Source: Cognataquiflexum nitidum (GTDB lineage Bacteria; Bacteroidota; Bacteroidia; Cytophagales; Cyclobacteriaceae). From it: 64,000 nt of DNA. The notes under the pieces are model-generated. The model did not search any database and was not told where the DNA came from. It worked only from the letters and a program-made list of their open reading frames with translations. The stretch spans positions 208,304 to 272,303 of the forward strand of contig NZ_JAKZAM010000002.1 of the NCBI RefSeq assembly GCF_022538055.1, in the 5' to 3' direction. The translations under genes were made by a program, and so were the position numbers. Numbering within the stretch: position 1 is the stretch's first letter; each line of letters starts with the position of its first letter. This document shows, piece after piece, positions 9,159 through 17,779 of this stretch.

Positions 9159-10226
9159 TCAATCCAATTTTGCTTCATGAATCACATTATGGATAAACCG
9201 CAACTTTTCCTTCACATTCAAATTGATCACAAAAGGATACAAATCCTGTAATCCCATGCTTCTGTTGATGCTGTTCATCATAAAAGAAAGAGGAAGCCAT
9301 TGGTCAAAAATCGTATCAAAGTTTTTGCAATCATATGCATTTTCATTGATTTGGGCGGATTTAACAGAAATATTCTCATGTACTTTGGGATTGATAGACA
9401 AGCCGTAGAAGTAGGCTGTTTCCAAAGTATCCACGATATGCATGTAATGTGCCCAAGTTTCCGCCCAACTTTCCCATGGATGCATGGTAGCATAGGCACT
9501 GATGAAGTTTTGGTTCCAATCCAATGGCGCGCCGTGTTTGTAATATTGGTTGAGTGCTTCTTGATAGCTGTAGGTTTCATCTCCAAAATTGGCCCTAAAT
9601 GCATCTAGCCTATCTGTTCCCCAAATCAGCCTTTCCCAATAGTAATGGCCGATTTCGTGCCTAAAATGTCCAAGAACTGTCCTGTACACTTCATCCATGC
9701 TGTTTCTAGCCATTTCTCTTTCCACATCATCCGCTTCAGCTATATTCATGGTGATGAGTCCATTTACATGTCCTGTCATCACCCTGAATCCGTCCGTCAT
9801 TGTAGAATCGGATTTAAAGTTAAATGCAAGGCCTTTTTCATAATCCACTGCTTTGGATATGATGGGTAAATGCCATCTTAGCAGAGCGTAAATCAACCTG
9901 TGCTTTGCCGATTCAATTTTTTTCCACCTGTCGTAATATTCTTTTTTTGTGATGTCCGGGATGATCCTATTGAGCGAGCAGGCAATACAATATTGCTCAC
10001 TTACTTCATCAGAAATTACCCAATTGCATACATCAAGGGCTTGGTTTTTGCAAAAATGATATCCTTTTCCTGTGGTTGTCTCTGTGAATTTTTGATCAGG
10101 ATTTAACTGAAGAGAAACCATCTTGAGATTTTTGGAATCAAATCCTAGAAGGTTGTGGCATTTCAGACAAACTGTATTGTCAAAATAAACGGAATGTCCG
10201 CAGTTGTCGCAAAGAAAAATTTGCAT
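9159..10226 (-). CDS. Zinc-ribbon putative zinc-binding metallopeptidase (COG4307-like)
   Basis: A 355-residue soluble protein if started at the internal Met at 10226 (MQIFLCDNCGHSVYF); an ATG at 10244 would add six residues. The N-terminus has a zinc ribbon with paired CxxC motifs (CDNCGH and CLKCH), and two more Cys pairs follow near residues 65-90. The central HFRHEIGHYYWERL carries an HExxH-like zinc site (HEIGH). This matches the family of putative zinc-binding metallo-peptidases, which has no well established substrate. No signal peptide, so it is likely cytoplasmic. It is followed by the DUF1593 gene after 25 bp. Confidence 0.82.
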   Translation of the reverse strand: MQIFLCDNCGHSVYFDNTVCLKCHNLLGFDSKNLKMVSLQLNPDQKFTETTTGKGYHFCKNQALDVCNWVISDEVSEQYCIACSLNRIIPDITKKEYYDRWKKIESAKHRLIYALLRWHLPIISKAVDYEKGLAFNFKSDSTMTDGFRVMTGHVNGLITMNIAEADDVEREMARNSMDEVYRTVLGHFRHEIGHYYWERLIWGTDRLDAFRANFGDETYSYQEALNQYYKHGAPLDWNQNFISAYATMHPWESWAETWAHYMHIVDTLETAYFYGLSINPKVHENISVKSAQINENAYDCKNFDTIFDQWLPLSFMMNSINRSMGLQDLYPFVINLNVKEKLRFIHNVIHEAKLD

Positions 10227-10284
10227 GGCAAAACTCGAAAGCATTAAATAATTTGAACCGGATTTTATTGAAGTGTCATCGGTG

Positions 10285-10602
10285 CTAATCCACCAAAGTA
10301 TTTTTGATTACTATTTTCAAAGCTTTTATCTCTGGGAATGTTAAAATACCTAAGGTTTTTAATACCCTTGATTTGTCAATAGTCCTAATTTGATCAACAA
10401 CAATTGATCCTTTTTTGCCATTATGGCTAACAGAAACACGTGTTGGATACACATTGGTATTGCTTGTCATCGGCGCTATGATCAAGGTATTAAGATGCCT
10501 GTTCATTTCATTTGGAGAAATAACAACACAGGGTCTAGTTTTTTGGATTTCCGAACCCACAGTTGGATCTAAATTGACTAAAATGATGGAATATTGATTC
10601 AT
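10285..10602 (-). CDS. mazF: MazF/PemK-type endoribonuclease toxin
   Basis: A toxin of 105 residues (start at 10602, giving the classic 4 bp ATGA overlap with the antitoxin; an ATG at 10608 is also possible). It opens with IILVNLDPTVGSEIQKTRPCVVIS, the conserved PemK/MazF N-terminus with the G-x-E-x-x-K-x-R-P core, and later has a VVDQIRT segment. The family cuts mRNA at short motifs. Length is normal and no residue appears to be missing. The two-gene module sits between the metallopeptidase and SIS genes on the same strand, so it probably arrived as an independent cassette. Confidence 0.93.
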   Translation of the reverse strand: MNQYSIILVNLDPTVGSEIQKTRPCVVISPNEMNRHLNTLIIAPMTSNTNVYPTRVSVSHNGKKGSIVVDQIRTIDKSRVLKTLGILTFPEIKALKIVIKNTLVD

Positions 10603-10844
10603 TTCCATTCCTCAAAATTTTCGTCCGGAAAAACATCAGGTATTAAAAGATTATCATCCCCGGATTCATGCATCTTAATAAATGCTTTTTCCCAATATTT
10701 TCTTGGTTCTTCTAAAGGCTTAATGACAATTTGTTCTTTTTCCAAAATTATTTCAACTTCATCCCCAATATTATATTTCTCCAAAATTGTTTTTGTAAGC
10801 CTAAGTCCTTTGGAATTCCCTATTTTGATGATAGAAGCTTTCAT
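10599..10844 (-). CDS. mazE: AbrB/MazE-type antitoxin
   Basis: An 81-residue protein with the SpoVT/AbrB swapped-hairpin DNA-binding N-terminus (IIKIGNSKGLRLTKTILEKYNIGDEVEII), followed by an acidic C-terminal tail (PDVFPDENFEEWK) expected to wrap around the MazF dimer. It is directly upstream of and overlaps mazF by 4 bp, the normal antitoxin-first order. Autoregulation of the shared promoter in the AT-rich gap 10845-10912 is expected from the family. Confidence 0.92.
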   Translation of the reverse strand: MKASIIKIGNSKGLRLTKTILEKYNIGDEVEIILEKEQIVIKPLEEPRKYWEKAFIKMHESGDDNLLIPDVFPDENFEEWK

Positions 10845-10912
10845 ATTTGATTTATAAAATGTTATTACAAAGTTATTACAATTTATTAAAAAATATGGAG
10901 ATCAATCAAGTT

Positions 10913-11647
10913 TCACAACCCTTTAATTTTTCCCTTATATTTCCGGATAAGGAGTTCATTGTGTTCTTCCCCCTCATCGGAATTTGAGCTGCTGAAGATT
11001 TCCGGGACGATCCCTCTTTGAATCAGGTTTTCAGCAGCCTGAACCATGATACTTTGCAAAATCACCGCACCTGTGGAGGTGGAAGTGGCCCCTACCTTAA
11101 AGTCCAAACCTTCCAATGCCACCGAAGCATCACCGATTTCTCCGCCATTGTCAAAATACAAGTCAGCGATTTCAAAAAGCCGTTTCCCGGAAGGATGCCT
11201 TGAAGTGACTGATTGGGTATGTTTCAGGTTGGTTATGACGATGACTTTGGCTCCTTTTTCCTTTGCTATCATTGCCATCTCTATACTGACCGTATTTCTT
11301 CCGGAGTTTGAGGAAATGATAAAAACATCTTTTTCCGAAAGGGAAAATTCCTCCAAAAGCGTTGCTGCATATCCTTCTTGTCTTTCTACTTCTGTACTGA
11401 AGGAAGCATCTTTGTGGAGCATCAGAGCTTCATCCAAAATAGCTACCACACGCGCAAAACCTCCGGCCCGATAGAATATCTCCTCGGCAAAAATATGGGA
11501 ATGTCCTGTGCCGCTCGTATAGATAAATCCTTCATTTGCCAGGCAATCGGCTACCCAATCAGCTGCCTGTTCGATTTTTTCTTTTTGGCCAAACACGACC
11601 TGAAGCTTGGATTGAACCTGCTCAAAATACCGCTGATAAGCTTTCAT
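10913..11647 (-). CDS. SIS-domain sugar phosphate isomerase-like protein (UPF0309 type)
   Basis: 244 residues. A SIS (sugar isomerase) fold is shown by IYTSGTGHSHIFAEEIFYRAGG near residues 40-65, IISSNSGRN near 110-118 and a closing STSTGAVILQSIMVQAAEN segment. It resembles the UPF0309 group of SIS proteins, which are thought to bind aminosugar or sugar phosphates; the exact reaction is unknown. Its start is 1 bp from the end of the PSCyt1 gene at 11649, and it is the last gene of a tight four-gene operon running from 17575 to 10913. Confidence 0.88.
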   Translation of the reverse strand: MKAYQRYFEQVQSKLQVVFGQKEKIEQAADWVADCLANEGFIYTSGTGHSHIFAEEIFYRAGGFARVVAILDEALMLHKDASFSTEVERQEGYAATLLEEFSLSEKDVFIISSNSGRNTVSIEMAMIAKEKGAKVIVITNLKHTQSVTSRHPSGKRLFEIADLYFDNGGEIGDASVALEGLDFKVGATSTSTGAVILQSIMVQAAENLIQRGIVPEIFSSSNSDEGEEHNELLIRKYKGKIKGL

Positions 11648-11648
11648 A

Positions 11649-13787
11649 TCAATTGATCAGAATTTCATCAACGAATACCCAACCTTTGCCACCTGCTCCC
11701 GGGTGCCATTTTGGTAAAGGATTGACAGGAGTGAGTTTTGCTTTGATGGCCAAAATACCATTTTGGTTGATTTTGGATTCATACATCTGAAGCATCCTGT
11801 CACGGTTTCCTGTAGGTTGCTCCGGTTTTTGTGTATCCACCAACTTCCAATCTGAGTTTTGTGTTTTGATCCAAACTTCCACCTTGGAAGGAGGGAAAAT
11901 ATACGAACCCTCGGCGGCCAAGGTACTGAAGGCAATATTCTGAATATTCTGTGGAGATTTGAAGTCCATTTGAATTTCAAAGGGAGTATCCTGAAAGCCC
12001 AACCACTTTCCTGTACCAAAATCTTCATCTCCTTTTTCAAGGTCAAATAAAGTCAAAGCTCCTGACCCTTTGTATGACTTACTGGGTTCAAAGGCAAGTT
12101 TGTAACTGTCAGGCTGAATTTTTGACCTGAAAAATACAGCTTGCTTTTCCGTACTTCCCAGCCATCCGTCTGCAAAAGCCCTTGCCCGAAGGGTGGTATT
12201 TTTATCCAAACTTATCGGTCCTGAATACACCTGATGGTTGCTGCTGTCAGGCAAAGTATTGTCGAGGGTGTAGAAAATTTTTACCGAACCTATAGGATGC
12301 TTGAGAGTAACTTCTGCTTTTTCAGTGAAAATTGAATTTTTATAATGGATTTGAGGACCATTCAATTGATATAAAGTGCCATTATCCTGAAATCCCCCTT
12401 CGATTTTTGTATTCGGTAAGTTGGTTTTTAAGGAGGCGATGGCATCCGTGTTTTTATTGGTCCATACATATAGATTCTTCAGCTGACTAAAATCATTAAG
12501 GCTTTCAAATGCGGTTTCAGAGAGAGGATTACCACTTAGAGAAAGGTTTTTCAGGTTTTTGAGATTTTTGAGTTCTCCCAAAGTATTCCCTTCAATTCCC
12601 GTGAAATTTAGGTTGAGGTCTTCAAGGTTAGGGAAATCAGAAAGTTGTTTGATGTCCCCATCTTTTAATGGCATATTTTGGAAGCTCATTTCTACGACTT
12701 GTTCTTTGACTTTTTTCAGGTCGGCGATCGAATTAGGGTCAAACTGGTTTTTTCCAAAAAATGTAACCCTTAGACCTGGAGAATCAGGGTAAGTAGTCAC
12801 GACTTTTCTGTAATCATTGTTTAGTCCGGCAATGGTTTTGGCACTAGCTGCTTCAAAAGGATAGGATTTGGAGTCCTTACTTGCAAATTTTTCTTTGGCC
12901 AAGGCAAAGAATTCAGTTTCAGGATTGTATGCTGTCAGTTTTTTGTCAAAATGAGCGGAATCCAAAATCCAGCTTTGGATCAATGCAAGTTCTGTATCGG
13001 TCAATTGCGGCTTTCCCTTGGGAGGCATATGCAGTTCTTCCTCCAAGGGAAGTTGAATATAGACCAAGATATGTGATTTTTGAAAGTCTGTCATATCGAT
13101 TGCGGGACCTTCTTTTCCTCCTTTCAAAATATATTCGACTTCATCCATTCTTAAGTCACCTTTGACTTTTCCGGCTTTATGGCAACTGATACATTTTTGT
13201 TGCAGGATGGGTTTGATGACATGGTCGTAGGCCAGGGCTTCCTCGAAACTTACCTGAGTAACATCAACTTCGCTTTTCAATGGTTCGAAAAGAAAATCCT
13301 CTCCATGTGTCAAGGATGCACCAAAATGGCCCGTCGCCAAAACCAAAGCCAACACAACTACTGAAAATCCTTTGGCTAACGATAGTTTGTCTTTCACCCA
13401 AAACCAATACCATAAAGTACCTATCCAAAATACCAACAAGCCAGTCCATTGGTGGTTTTCAAAATCTTCTTTGACATAGCCGTCTTCCACACTGAGAAAA
13501 AGCCCTGCCAAGACAGTAACTCCTGTAAAGAAAAGTGCAGAAAGCAACAACCATTTCATTGCAAGCTTGGAATTGACTCCCAAGGAATCAGGAAACCAAA
13601 AAAGCAAAGCTGCCAAAAACAGCATTACAATGGGGAAATGGAGCAAAAGAGGGTGCATCCTGCCGACAACTTCCAAGAAAGCCGGCAATTGGATGTTGTC
13701 TTGTCCAATGACAAGAATAAGAATCAATCCGTGGAGGACAATCAGTGAATTTTCAAGAATTGCAAAGATTTTTTGGCTTTTGGGCAT
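11649..13787 (-). CDS. DUF2231 membrane protein with PSCyt1 cytochrome, LRR and chitobiase-type domains
   Basis: 712 residues. The N-terminus has four hydrophobic segments (about 10-30, 48-66, 78-100, 115-160) of DUF2231 type. A planctomycete-type cytochrome c domain (PSCyt1) follows, with heme motif C199-I-S-C202-H203 and the typical MPPKGKPQLTDTEL tail. Residues about 340-450 form leucine-rich repeats (LEDLNLNFTGI, LKNLSLSGNPL). Residues about 470-545 resemble the chitobiase C-terminal Fn3-like domain (FYTLDNTLPD), and the C-terminus looks like an F5/8 type C jelly roll. It is membrane-anchored with the rest periplasmic. Family members co-occur with DUF1501 and DUF1553 genes, as here (13 bp gap). 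Function unproven; binding and redox handling of a glycan or sugar is inferred. Confidence 0.85.
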   Translation of the reverse strand: MPKSQKIFAILENSLIVLHGLILILVIGQDNIQLPAFLEVVGRMHPLLLHFPIVMLFLAALLFWFPDSLGVNSKLAMKWLLLSALFFTGVTVLAGLFLSVEDGYVKEDFENHQWTGLLVFWIGTLWYWFWVKDKLSLAKGFSVVVLALVLATGHFGASLTHGEDFLFEPLKSEVDVTQVSFEEALAYDHVIKPILQQKCISCHKAGKVKGDLRMDEVEYILKGGKEGPAIDMTDFQKSHILVYIQLPLEEELHMPPKGKPQLTDTELALIQSWILDSAHFDKKLTAYNPETEFFALAKEKFASKDSKSYPFEAASAKTIAGLNNDYRKVVTTYPDSPGLRVTFFGKNQFDPNSIADLKKVKEQVVEMSFQNMPLKDGDIKQLSDFPNLEDLNLNFTGIEGNTLGELKNLKNLKNLSLSGNPLSETAFESLNDFSQLKNLYVWTNKNTDAIASLKTNLPNTKIEGGFQDNGTLYQLNGPQIHYKNSIFTEKAEVTLKHPIGSVKIFYTLDNTLPDSSNHQVYSGPISLDKNTTLRARAFADGWLGSTEKQAVFFRSKIQPDSYKLAFEPSKSYKGSGALTLFDLEKGDEDFGTGKWLGFQDTPFEIQMDFKSPQNIQNIAFSTLAAEGSYIFPPSKVEVWIKTQNSDWKLVDTQKPEQPTGNRDRMLQMYESKINQNGILAIKAKLTPVNPLPKWHPGAGGKGWVFVDEILIN

Positions 13788-13800
13788 ACTGTTAAAACTG

Positions 13801-15252
13801 TTAAACCAAAATATCTTTTACTACTTTACCGTGTACGTCGGTCAACCTGTACCTTCTTCCCAAGTGTTTGTAGGTAAGCCTTTCGTGGTCTATTCCCATC
13901 AGATGCAGGATAGTGGCTTGGAAATCATGGACATGAACCGGATTTTCTACAATGTTGTATCCAAATTCATCTGTTTCTCCATATACCATTCCTGATTTGA
14001 CACCGCCACCGGCCATCCAAATGGAAAACGCCCTCGGATGGTGGTCGCGGCCATAGTTGTCCACTTGGATTTTACCCTGACAGTAGTTTGTTCTTCCAAA
14101 TTCCCCACCCCAAATCACCAAAGTCTCATCCAATAAGCCTCTTTGCTTCAGGTCGGTAATCAGCGCTGCTGAAGCCTGATCCACATCCTTTGCCTGTCCG
14201 ACCATCTGATTGGGCAGGTTGTCATGGGCATCCCATCCCTGATGGTAGAGCTGTACGAAGCGGACGCCGTTTTCAGAAAGTTTTCTCGCCAAAAGGCAGT
14301 TGGCAGCGTAAGTTCCGGGAATCAAGCAGTCCGGACCATAAAGTTTGATGATGCTGTCAGGTTCGGATTTGATATCAGTGACTTCCGGTACAGCAGTCTG
14401 CATGCGGAAGGCCATTTCATATTGTTGGACTTTGGCTTGGATTTCAGGATCTCCAAAAGTCTCATAATTCATATTGTTCAGTTCGGCCAACTTATCCAAC
14501 ATTCTTCTTCTGTCTTCCCTGTTCATCCCTTTGGGATCTTTGAGATATAGGACGGGATCCTCACTAGCGGAAAATTGAACTCCCTGATGGACTGAATCCA
14601 AAAATCCATTGGTCCACAGTTTGGAATATACTCCCTGTCCGTTTCCTTTTCCTCGGCTCAATAGCACACAAAAAGAAGGAAGATTGCTGTTTTCACTTCC
14701 AAGTCCATAACTCAGCCAAGCTCCCATACTTGGGCGGTTGCCCACTTGGGCACCCGTCTGGAAAAAGGTCAAAGCCGGGTCATGGTTGATGGCTTCGGTA
14801 TGCATGGACTTGATGATGCATATGTCATCCACTACTTTGGCCGTATGGGGAAATGCTTCAGAAATCCAGGCCCGGGATTCCCCATATTGGTTGAATTTGA
14901 AGAAAGAACCTACCAACGGAAAAGAGCTTTGTCCGGCTGTCATGCCTGTCAGTCTTTGACCTGCCCGGATGGAGTCGGGGAGTTCCTTTCCGATCTGTTG
15001 GTTTAGCAAAGGCTTGTAATCAAATGTCTCTAATTGAGAAGGTGCACCGTTTTGAAAAAGGTATATCACTCTTTTTGCCTTCGGAGCAAAATGAGGCAAA
15101 GCTTCCATCAAGGCATCTTCACCGCTTTTGCTTTTAAACAAATCAGGAATCAATAGGCTACCTAAAGCAACACTGCCCAAACCCAAACTGACCTTTGAAA
15201 GAAACTTCCTTCTGTTCTCGTTTAATCCGTATTCAAATTGTTCTTTTTCCAT
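13801..15252 (-). CDS. DUF1501 sulfatase-like exported protein
   Basis: 483 residues. The N-terminus NENRRKFLSKVSLGLGSVALG is a twin-arginine-like signal. The body matches DUF1501, a relative of the sulfatase/alkaline phosphatase fold, with RVIYLFQNGAPSQLETFDYK, SMHTEAINHDPA, an active-site-like GWDAHDN segment and GGEFGRTNY. No sulfatase CxPxR nucleophile is present. DUF1501 proteins typically pair with DUF1553/DUF1549 cytochrome proteins, as here: the upstream gene ends 1 bp before this ATG. Unlike the DUF1501 protein at 39032 this one has no type IX tail. Confidence 0.88.
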   Translation of the reverse strand: MEKEQFEYGLNENRRKFLSKVSLGLGSVALGSLLIPDLFKSKSGEDALMEALPHFAPKAKRVIYLFQNGAPSQLETFDYKPLLNQQIGKELPDSIRAGQRLTGMTAGQSSFPLVGSFFKFNQYGESRAWISEAFPHTAKVVDDICIIKSMHTEAINHDPALTFFQTGAQVGNRPSMGAWLSYGLGSENSNLPSFCVLLSRGKGNGQGVYSKLWTNGFLDSVHQGVQFSASEDPVLYLKDPKGMNREDRRRMLDKLAELNNMNYETFGDPEIQAKVQQYEMAFRMQTAVPEVTDIKSEPDSIIKLYGPDCLIPGTYAANCLLARKLSENGVRFVQLYHQGWDAHDNLPNQMVGQAKDVDQASAALITDLKQRGLLDETLVIWGGEFGRTNYCQGKIQVDNYGRDHHPRAFSIWMAGGGVKSGMVYGETDEFGYNIVENPVHVHDFQATILHLMGIDHERLTYKHLGRRYRLTDVHGKVVKDILV

Positions 15253-15253
15253 C

Positions 15254-17575
15254 TCAAATTCTGGTTATTGCTTCTTCAAGGTTATACATCGCCAATATGA
15301 CTTGCATCATAGCAGCTGTATTTGGTTTAATTTTTTCTTCATCAATGGGGTATTCTCCTATTCGGAATAGGTCATCGGCTGCTTGTTTGTCTTTGCTGAA
15401 TCTGGCATATTCTTCTTTGAAATAGCCTGATAAAATATCCAATTCCTTTGAATTTGGAGCCCTGCAAAGGATTCTTTTAAATGCCTCTTCAATTGCATTT
15501 TCGGGTTCGGCTTCCTTTTCGGTCAATTGACTTGCCAAAACCCGCGATGCTTCCAATACCAGCGGATCATTCATCATGACCAATGCCTGTAACGGGGTAT
15601 TTGTTCTTCCACGGTTAACTTCGCACAGATCCCGGTTAGACCCATCAAAAATGATCGGCATCGGAGGTGGAGAAGTGAGCTTGATAAATGTGTAAAGGCC
15701 TCTTCTGTAAAGCTTTTCTCCTTTGTCCTGTTTGTAGGTTTTGAGTTCACCTCGACCGGAGGTAGCTGCTTCCCAAAGCCCTTCAGGCTGATAAGGCTTC
15801 ACGCTTGGCCCACCTATTTCAGGTACTAGTAGGCCCGAACTCGCCAATACCAAATCCCTGATATTCTCTGCAGGCAATCTCAATCTAGGTGACCTAGCCA
15901 GATAAATATTGTCAGGATCGGTATTCAAATGCTTCTTGGTAACCTTGGAAGACTGCATGTATGTTGCCGAAGTCATAATTTTTTTGAGCAAGCGCTTTAC
16001 ATCCCAATCATTTTCCATAAAATCAACAGCAAGCCAATCCAAGAGCTCGGGATGGGATGGAAGATCTCCCTGCATGCCGAAATCTCCGGTTGATTTTACA
16101 ATGCCGACTCCGAAGATTTCCTGCCACATCAGATTGACAAAAACCCTTGCCGTGAGCGGGTTGTTTTTGTCTACAGTCCACTGTGCAAGTCCAAGCCTGT
16201 TTTTGGGCAGATCATCAGGAAAGGAGAAAATACTTTCGGGAGTATTAGGACTGACAGGGGTAGTTCGGGCATCATACAAACCACGGTTTAGGATGTATGT
16301 CGTTCTCAAAGTATCCAATTCTTCCATCACAGAGACCATTAGTTTACTGGTGTCCTGATGGTTGATAAATGTAAGGAGTTCATTGATATCATCTCTTTCT
16401 ATCCAAAGGATCGGGGTTTTAGCAGGTTTGGATTGGGAGACGTCACCTTCATATCCCTTTTCGGGAGTATTGTTAAAAAAGGCAAACATCTCATAGAAGT
16501 TTTTCTGCGAAATGGGATCGTACTTATGGTCGTGACATTGCGCGCATTCCATGGTGATTCCGAGGATTCCCTTGCTGAATGTGTTGGACTTGTCAAGGAC
16601 ATATTCGACCCTGTATTCCTCAGGAATGACACCGCCTTCTTCTGTGTATTTATGATTTCTGTTGAAAGCTGTGGCTAAGATCTGTTCTTTTGTTGCATTT
16701 GGAAGCATATCACCTGCCAACTGCCACGTGATGAATTCGTCATAAGGAATATTTTTGTTAAATGCATGAATGACCCAATCCCTGTAAGGCCATTGGGTTC
16801 GGATATTGTCATCCTGATAGCCATAGGAATCGGAGTACCTGGAGATATCCATCCAAAGAACAGCCATTTTCTCCCCAAAGGTGGGCAGGTTCATGATTTT
16901 GTCAAGGGCTTTTTCGTAAGCTTCAGGACTGTCGTCTTTTTCAAAGGCATTGATCATTTCAGGGGTTGGAGGCAGACCTGTCAGGTCAAGACTAACCCTT
17001 TTCAGCAATTCGTGCTTTTCTGCCTGATCATTCGGATCCAAACCCAATTTGTGCATTTTGGCCAAAATGAAATAATCTATTTCATTCCTAGGCCATTCTT
17101 TGTCTTTGATTTTGGGTAATTCAGCTTTTTTGGGACTTACAAAAGCCCAATGCGGTTCATACTGCGCCCCCTGTTCGATCCATCTTTTGATCAGGTCGAT
17201 CTCACTTTCCGTTAGGGAAAGATTTGACTCAGGAGGAGGCATCAGTTCGTTGGGATCGGTACTTACTATCCTGTGGTAAAGTTCGGACCCGGTAAGGTCA
17301 TTGGGAATGATAGCAAATTTTCCTGGGCTTTCTTTCAGGGCTGCATAGGCAGTTTCAGGTAGATCCAATCTCAAACCTGCTTCTTGCTTGTTGGCGTCCG
17401 GACCATGACAGGCAAAGCACTTGTCTGAAAGTATCGGTCGGATATGAAAGTTATAACTTAATTGCTCACCTTCCCCGAAGCTGAGTTCGGGAGAATTGCT
17501 TGGCTTACAAGCTACAAAAAGGTAGAGAAGCAGAAAGAGTAAGGGACTGAAGTACTTCATGGTTATCTTTGGCAT
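15254..17575 (-). CDS. PSCyt1/DUF1549/DUF1553 cytochrome-type lipoprotein
   Basis: 773 residues; first gene of the operon. Signal peptide with lipobox FVAC (C23); an internal Met at residue 6 could also start it. The PSCyt1 domain has heme motif C53-F-A-C56-H57 and MPPPESNLSLTE. DUF1549 follows (LLKRVSLDLTGLPPTPEM, DISRYSDSYGYQDD), including a second CAQCHDHKYDPIS motif that could bind another heme. DUF1553 closes the protein (NPLTARVFVNLMWQEIFG, RGRTNTPLQALVMMNDP). It is shorter than many planctomycete homologues (about 1000 residues) because the laminin-G-like insert is missing. Role unknown; likely redox partner of the DUF1501 protein encoded next. Confidence 0.9.
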   Translation of the reverse strand: MPKITMKYFSPLLFLLLYLFVACKPSNSPELSFGEGEQLSYNFHIRPILSDKCFACHGPDANKQEAGLRLDLPETAYAALKESPGKFAIIPNDLTGSELYHRIVSTDPNELMPPPESNLSLTESEIDLIKRWIEQGAQYEPHWAFVSPKKAELPKIKDKEWPRNEIDYFILAKMHKLGLDPNDQAEKHELLKRVSLDLTGLPPTPEMINAFEKDDSPEAYEKALDKIMNLPTFGEKMAVLWMDISRYSDSYGYQDDNIRTQWPYRDWVIHAFNKNIPYDEFITWQLAGDMLPNATKEQILATAFNRNHKYTEEGGVIPEEYRVEYVLDKSNTFSKGILGITMECAQCHDHKYDPISQKNFYEMFAFFNNTPEKGYEGDVSQSKPAKTPILWIERDDINELLTFINHQDTSKLMVSVMEELDTLRTTYILNRGLYDARTTPVSPNTPESIFSFPDDLPKNRLGLAQWTVDKNNPLTARVFVNLMWQEIFGVGIVKSTGDFGMQGDLPSHPELLDWLAVDFMENDWDVKRLLKKIMTSATYMQSSKVTKKHLNTDPDNIYLARSPRLRLPAENIRDLVLASSGLLVPEIGGPSVKPYQPEGLWEAATSGRGELKTYKQDKGEKLYRRGLYTFIKLTSPPPMPIIFDGSNRDLCEVNRGRTNTPLQALVMMNDPLVLEASRVLASQLTEKEAEPENAIEEAFKRILCRAPNSKELDILSGYFKEEYARFSKDKQAADDLFRIGEYPIDEEKIKPNTAAMMQVILAMYNLEEAITRI

Positions 17576-17749
17576 TATTCAATTCAAGTCAGTAATTTCG
17601 TAAAAAAATTAGTAAACTTCAATTTCTTATTCTAAATTTTTACAAATAGGCAGAATAAATAAATTAAATGGCAATCAGAATGACGGCGTTAAATAAGCTT
17701 TCTCTAATATCCTGATTTTTCTCTGATTTTTTCTTCCCTGTTTAAATTC

Positions 17750-17757
17750 TATCTTTA
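17750..17757 (+). promoter_or_regulatory. Candidate -7 box for fumarylacetoacetase
   Basis: TATCTTTA, one mismatch from TAnnTTTG, lies 22 bp before the ATG in the 204 bp divergent gap 17576-17779. There is no clear -33 TTG. Confidence 0.3.
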
Positions 17758-17779
17758 GCCCGAGAACAAATTTTTAAAC

